A DNA stretch of 64,000 nucleotides, taken from the NCBI GenBank assembly GCA_015055965.1, contig SVHG01000003.1:117094-181093 (forward strand). Reading direction: 5' to 3'. Below the pieces are notes generated by a model. It worked only from the letters and a program-made list of their open reading frames with translations, was not told where the DNA came from and did no database searches. Below are positions 60,853 through 64,000 of this stretch, one piece after another. Origin of the DNA: Clostridiales bacterium. GTDB taxonomy: Bacteria > Bacillota > Clostridia > Christensenellales > Borkfalkiaceae. The position numbers were made by a program, and so were the translations under genes. Numbering within the stretch: position 1 is the stretch's first letter; every line of letters begins with the position of its first letter.

Positions 60853-61583
60853 ACTACTTTTGCCACCCTTTGAGTGATAGAAAGGAAATACTCTTCAAGA
60901 TCCCTACCCGTTTCTTTAAATTCAGCAATATCAATTTCTTCCAAAATTACGCCTTGGTCTATTATATATACTCTATTGCAAAGCTTTTCTACAACGTCTA
61001 AGTTATGCGAAGAGAAAAGAACTAAATTCCCCGCAGCTGCGTGTTCCTTAAAAAACACCTTAACTTGACTTGCCGTATACGGATCAAGACCAACCATGGG
61101 CTCGTCTAGAATAAAAACTCTTGGATTATGAATAAGAGCGCCCATAAATGCAATCTTTTGCTTCATACCGTGCGAATAGGATGAAATGGGATTATAAATT
61201 GAATCGCCTAAAGCAAAAAGCTGTTGAAATCTATCTACCCTTGCCTTTCTGTCTTCTATACTTACGTTGTATATGTCAGCCATAAAGTTAACGAATTCAA
61301 AGCCTGTCATTTTTTCAAATAAGACGTGCTCGTCGCTAACGTAACCAAAGCTTTTCTTTGCCGCTATCGAATCGCTTGCAAGATCGTGTCCGTCAATAAA
61401 TATAGATCCTGCTTCGTATGGGTGCATACCGGTAATACACTTAATAGTCGTAGACTTACCTGCGCCGTTATGACCAAGCACACCTATAATCTCGCCTGCC
61501 TTTCCTACGATATTAATATCCTTTACTGTGTAATCAGCTTTAGCCTCATAACGCTTGCAAAGGTTTTTTATTTCTATGAGCAT
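60849..61583 (-). CDS. ABC transporter ATP-binding protein
   Basis: Nucleotide-binding subunit, 244 residues. Walker A GHNGAGKST (37-45), signature motif SHGMK in SSYSHGMKQKIAFMGAL, Walker B VFILDEP, D-loop GLDP and switch His in FSSHNLD. The SHGMK form of the signature is usual for ABC-2-type exporters. The ATG at 61583 follows AAGGAGG; the frame is open to 61607, but that start would lie upstream of the ribosome binding site. It is preceded by a structured spacer and followed by the permease. Confidence 0.93.
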   Translation of the reverse strand: MLIEIKNLCKRYEAKADYTVKDINIVGKAGEIIGVLGHNGAGKSTTIKCITGMHPYEAGSIFIDGHDLASDSIAAKKSFGYVSDEHVLFEKMTGFEFVNFMADIYNVSIEDRKARVDRFQQLFALGDSIYNPISSYSHGMKQKIAFMGALIHNPRVFILDEPMVGLDPYTASQVKVFFKEHAAAGNLVLFSSHNLDVVEKLCNRVYIIDQGVILEEIDIAEFKETGRDLEEYFLSITQRVAKVV

Positions 61584-61607
61584 ACTATGCCCTCCTTCAT
61601 TGGTCAA

Positions 61608-61783
61608 TAAAATAGAAAATAAAAAAACGCACCCCTATTATTTCTTCGTTACCACAGATAAATACGCACGCGTGCGTACGCGCACGCAAGGTAACAACTT
61701 AGAAAATTAACGTGATTGCGTTTAATACGGTGTAAAATTACACCACAAAACGCCCAACGGATTCGCTGCCGCCAGGCTTAATA
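61608..61783 (-). other. Structured GC-rich spacer before the ABC genes
   Basis: On the minus strand, three nested or adjacent hairpins: GCCTGGCGG / CCGTTGGGC (61752-61777, followed by GTTTTGT), GCGTTT-GGTGTAA / TTACACC-AAACGC (61718-61753), and GCGTGCG / CGCACGC (61670-61687) within GTTACC / GGTAAC (61648-61695). GGGGTGCG plus seven T (61621-61635) ends 37 bases before the ABC start. It may be a terminator of the upstream gene, an attenuator, or both. Confidence 0.55.
61752..61777 (-). terminator. Probable terminator of the small membrane protein gene
   Basis: GC-rich 9-bp stem with three G-T wobbles and an 8-base loop, six bases after the stop codon, followed by GTTTTGT. The T tract is interrupted, so read-through is likely. 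Confidence 0.6.
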
Positions 61784-62287
61784 TTAAATTTTTAAATTAG
61801 AAAAACTAAAGAAGATTTTTCTTTTTACAAAAGGAATCTTTTGTTCGCTATCCTTTTCGTTAGCTATGTATGCAACTTCTTGCTTCCTTACAACGTAAGG
61901 CATAATAAATTTTCTTACGGCAATAGCGCCGATAAAAAAGAAAATAAGCGATATTTCTATAATAAATAAAGTCCAAGTAGTTATAATTCCAAAAGCTACG
62001 GCTACAGACTTAGTTCCCAAAATAATATTCATTATTTCACGAATTAATTCTATTTTCTCATCCGAAATTAAGGTATAGCCAAGCAATTTTAAATATTTTA
62101 ACTGAGAAACGGCAAAACAAAATAACCCTAAAATAAGTAACCCAACCATAAGGTACTTTAGAGCTCTTTTTACTCCTTTTTCTAACGCCTTTTTCCACGT
62201 ATTAGTTTCATAACCACTTTTTACGATCTTAGCAAAATGATAGAAAAACAAGCCAAATATTAAGATGGTAATTGATACAGTTTTCAT
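61784..62287 (-). CDS. Small polytopic membrane protein, unknown function
   Basis: 167 residues, family not recognised. Hydrophobic segments lie at about 3-20, 44-62 and 105-130, with basic residues between (WKKALEKGVKRALKY) and a polar, basic C-terminal tail (IANEKDSEQKIPFVKRKIFFSF). The ATG follows AGGGG-type sequence. It is the first gene behind a consensus promoter that carries a palindrome, and lies 200 bases before the ABC genes, so it may be part of or regulate that system. No motif supports a specific role. Confidence 0.7.
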   Translation of the reverse strand: MKTVSITILIFGLFFYHFAKIVKSGYETNTWKKALEKGVKRALKYLMVGLLILGLFCFAVSQLKYLKLLGYTLISDEKIELIREIMNIILGTKSVAVAFGIITTWTLFIIEISLIFFFIGAIAVRKFIMPYVVRKQEVAYIANEKDSEQKIPFVKRKIFFSFSNLKI

Positions 62288-62341
62288 AATTACCCCTAAT
62301 AAACCGCTTCATTTGCGCATAAAACGCCAATATTTATCTTT

Positions 62342-62371
62342 TTATACAATTATTATACTATTATTGTATAA
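62342..62371 (-). promoter_or_regulatory. Candidate operator: 9-bp arms flanking the -10
   Basis: TTATACAAT (62342-62350) and its exact reverse complement ATTGTATAA (62363-62371), separated by 12 bases that contain the -10 element. A bound repressor would block the promoter. Confidence 0.55.
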
Positions 62372-62380
62372 CGATGTCAA
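62352..62380 (-). promoter_or_regulatory. Promoter of the membrane protein / ABC / surface protein run
   Basis: Perfect minus-strand consensus: TTGACA (62375-62380), 17-base spacer, TATAAT (62352-62357); leader about 60 bases. The rest of the 62381-62530 spacer is AT-rich with no other feature seen. Confidence 0.88.
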
Positions 62381-62530
62381 TGTATTTTATTATAAAAAGC
62401 AAAATTTCGTGTTAAAATTGCAAGAAATGTGAAAATTGAATGAAAAATAAATATGCTTTATTGTGAAAAAATAACTAAAAAATTTAAAATAATTATGTGA
62501 AAAAACACAATTTTTTGAACAATAATTATT

Positions 62531-62563
62531 AAAAAAGAACCATCAAAATAGATGGTTCTTTGC
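62531..62563 (-). terminator. Terminator of the acyltransferase gene
   Basis: Perfect 11-bp stem AAAGAACCATC / GATGGTTCTTT with six T on the minus strand, adjacent to the stop codon. Confidence 0.92.
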
Positions 62564-63568
62564 TCACTTATCAGTTTTTATTCGTTTATCTAATTTAACT
62601 AAAAGATAGCCTAATTCGTATATTACAAATGAAACGATTAAAACAATAAAAGATTTAAACATAGTATTGGGAAAGGTAATAAATTTTGATAATATAACGG
62701 CTACTGCCATATGTAAAATATAGATGTAAAAAGCACCGTTTTTACCTATCCAATTATAGAAAAAGGTACTGTCAGACTTCTTAATTCCTAAGAAAAATTG
62801 TAGCAAAAATACTTCAGCCAAAACACCGGTCATATACATTTCAAGTGAAATATATTCCGTTCTAATTAATTCATACTCAGGGATTTGCATAAAGAAAAAG
62901 AATATTCCTAATGCCAAATATAAGTACTTATACCAGCTTTTTTTATGAAAATTTATTCTTGCAATCAAAAAACCAAGACCAAAATTAGGCAAACCTAAAA
63001 ACCATGCGTTCCTCGTATAACGTATAGGCATATCCGTGTTTTGAAAAAGATACATATACCCTGCAAAAAAGAAATAAATTGCAAACGTTATAGGTACTAT
63101 TGCCTTATAATAACGTAAACGGTCAAAACGAACTAATAGGTAGTGAACCAATGATATAACGAATAAGGCAATTAAAAACCAAAGTTGAGCGCCCGTATAA
63201 GTAATAGGTCTATTTAGAAAAAAGAATTCCAATAGAAAATCTTCATAAAATAAGGTGGTAAAATAATAGCCTACCCCTTTACCCTCAATTAAGCATAAAA
63301 CAAAATCAAAAATTATATAAATCAAAAAGCCTATAATTAAATATCTAACAGTACGCTTAATAAAAGAAATGGCTTTCTTTTTAACCTTTTCGTTATCCGG
63401 GGAATAATTAAAATATCCGCTTATTAGAAAAAACATTGGCACAGCCAATCTATAAAGTGGAAAATGGGAATAGTATTCACCTGTTAAGTGAATAGCAATA
63501 ACTAAAAAACTTAAAAAGTATTTAAACAAGTCTAAGTAAACGTTTCTTTTGTTTGCTGCTTGTTCCAT
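62564..63568 (-). CDS. Acyltransferase family 3 membrane protein
   Basis: 334 residues with about ten transmembrane helices. The N-terminus YLDLFKYFLSFLVIAIHLTGEY has the family's Asp13 and catalytic His27, and RLAVPMFFLISGYF is the second family motif. Such enzymes move acyl groups (often O-acetyl) onto extracellular glycans; the acceptor here is unknown. AGGAG lies seven bases before the ATG. The upstream gene on the same strand encodes an SGNH hydrolase, a frequent partner in glycan O-acetylation, although a terminator-like hairpin separates them. Confidence 0.88.
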   Translation of the reverse strand: MEQAANKRNVYLDLFKYFLSFLVIAIHLTGEYYSHFPLYRLAVPMFFLISGYFNYSPDNEKVKKKAISFIKRTVRYLIIGFLIYIIFDFVLCLIEGKGVGYYFTTLFYEDFLLEFFFLNRPITYTGAQLWFLIALFVISLVHYLLVRFDRLRYYKAIVPITFAIYFFFAGYMYLFQNTDMPIRYTRNAWFLGLPNFGLGFLIARINFHKKSWYKYLYLALGIFFFFMQIPEYELIRTEYISLEMYMTGVLAEVFLLQFFLGIKKSDSTFFYNWIGKNGAFYIYILHMAVAVILSKFITFPNTMFKSFIVLIVSFVIYELGYLLVKLDKRIKTDK

Positions 63569-63618
63569 TTGTTAACTCCTATTAAAAAGCTTTATAACTT
63601 TTAAAAAGTTACTTAAAA

Positions 63619-63648
63619 TTAAAAAGATAGACTTTAATCTGTCTTTAT
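63619..63648 (-). terminator. Terminator of the SGNH hydrolase gene
   Basis: Minus-strand AAAGACAGA pairs with TCTATCTTT (one C-A mismatch), followed by TTTT, 130 bases after the stop codon and just before the acyltransferase gene. Confidence 0.65.
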
Positions 63649-63678
63649 GTGAGTAATTTTAAATTTTGATACCGTTTC

Positions 63679-63739
63679 AAAATGGGTGCAAATTTTAGAC
63701 TTATGGGTGCATCTTCCTACAAGGGTTTGCACCCATTTT
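63679..63739. repeat. 14-bp inverted repeat with an internal third copy
   Basis: AAAATGGGTGCAAA (63679-63692) and its exact reverse complement (63726-63739), with a further direct copy of TGGGTGCA at 63704-63711 in the loop, giving two mutually exclusive stems. It lies 40 bases after the SGNH hydrolase stop. Confidence 0.75.
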
Positions 63740-63778
63740 AGTTCGATAAATTGGAATTTGTAATGCTGTTAAGCGCAG

Positions 63779-64000
63779 TTATCTACCTAATAGTTGTTCG
63801 AGCGTGGGGGTAATCGTATTTGTAAGCACCTCGTATCCTGCGGATGTTAAGTGACCGCCGTCGGTCGTATATTCTGCATATATTTCACCTGTTTCAAGAT
63901 TCAAAAGTGGAGAATACAGATCAACAAATTCGTATCCGTATTTTTCTGACAGGAGCTTTATTTTAACGTTGTTATAAGCTGCTTTTTGATTATTTTTGCC
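63779..64000 (-). CDS. SGNH/GDSL hydrolase, C-terminal part (cut by window end)
   Basis: The last 73 residues of an open frame that runs off the window. The catalytic Asp-X-X-His block is visible as TDGGHLTSAGYEVL (Asp and His at residues 47 and 50 of the fragment), preceded by the strand FVDLYSPL, a typical ending of SGNH lipase/esterase domains. Stop TAA at 63779-63781. The codons here (CTC, CTG, GAG, GGA) look slightly less AT-biased than in neighbours. Probably an esterase acting on acetylated glycans, judged only by the adjacent acyltransferase gene. Confidence 0.8.
   Translation of the reverse strand, partial: GKNNQKAAYNNVKIKLLSEKYGYEFVDLYSPLLNLETGEIYAEYTTDGGHLTSAGYEVLTNTITPTLEQLLGR

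Noticed and set aside
61748..61778. GCCTGGCGGCAGCG resembles the start of 5S rRNA
   Set aside because: The similarity covers only about a dozen bases; the rest of a 5S gene does not follow, and the stretch folds as a simple 9-bp hairpin.

Overview
The window is a contiguous piece of a low-GC Gram-positive-type chromosome. It has strong GGAGG-type ribosome binding sites, TTGACA/TATAAT promoters, many short intrinsic terminators, a T-box leader, a YtxC-like gene next to thrS, and a MurE with the meso-diaminopimelate signature DNPR. This fits an uncultured anaerobic member of the Clostridia (Bacillota). A Christensenellales-like gut lineage is possible, but that is a guess from gene content and style. 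I see no rRNA, tRNA, CRISPR array, insertion sequence or prophage.

Layout. 1-5 kb: an M13 metallopeptidase, an isolated radical SAM protein, and a PAP2 phosphatase plus YitT-family membrane pair. 5.3-9.7 kb: leuS, an M18 aminopeptidase and a histidine phosphatase in one operon. 9.7-15.4 kb (minus strand): a P-type cation ATPase and a YtxC-like gene, then thrS behind its own promoter and a threonine T-box. 15.4-17.2 kb: a phosphoribosyltransferase and an ECF sigma factor coupled to a small membrane protein. 17.3-25.8 kb (minus): a seven-gene pyrimidine operon, pyrC-carB-pyrK-pyrD-pyrF-pyrE-pyrB, in which PyrB carries a PyrI-like zinc knuckle at its C-terminus. 25.9-27.6 kb: formate-tetrahydrofolate ligase. 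27.6-42.0 kb (minus): the division and cell wall cluster, murI / mraZ-rsmH-ftsL-pbp-murE-mraY-murD-ftsW / murA / ftsQ-ftsA-ftsZ, without murF, murG, murC or murB. 42.1-44.2 kb: rpsT, trxA and an MFS transporter.

44.3-62.4 kb (minus) is the most unusual region. It runs from a strong promoter that carries a 30-bp interrupted palindrome, through a small membrane protein and a structured GC-rich spacer, into an ABC ATPase and permease. Three large exported proteins follow: an Ig-like anchored protein, a beta-helix-type lipoprotein, and a 3,707-residue lipoprotein. The last is built from about 31 MBG-like beta modules, a beta-helix stretch, InlB-type repeats and a C-terminal Hint (hedgehog/intein-type) domain. 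The two lipoproteins share an N-terminal module. The region reads as one envelope system of unknown function and is the best candidate for something undescribed.

62.5-64 kb (minus): an acyltransferase-3 membrane protein and the C-terminal end of an SGNH hydrolase, probably for modifying surface glycans.
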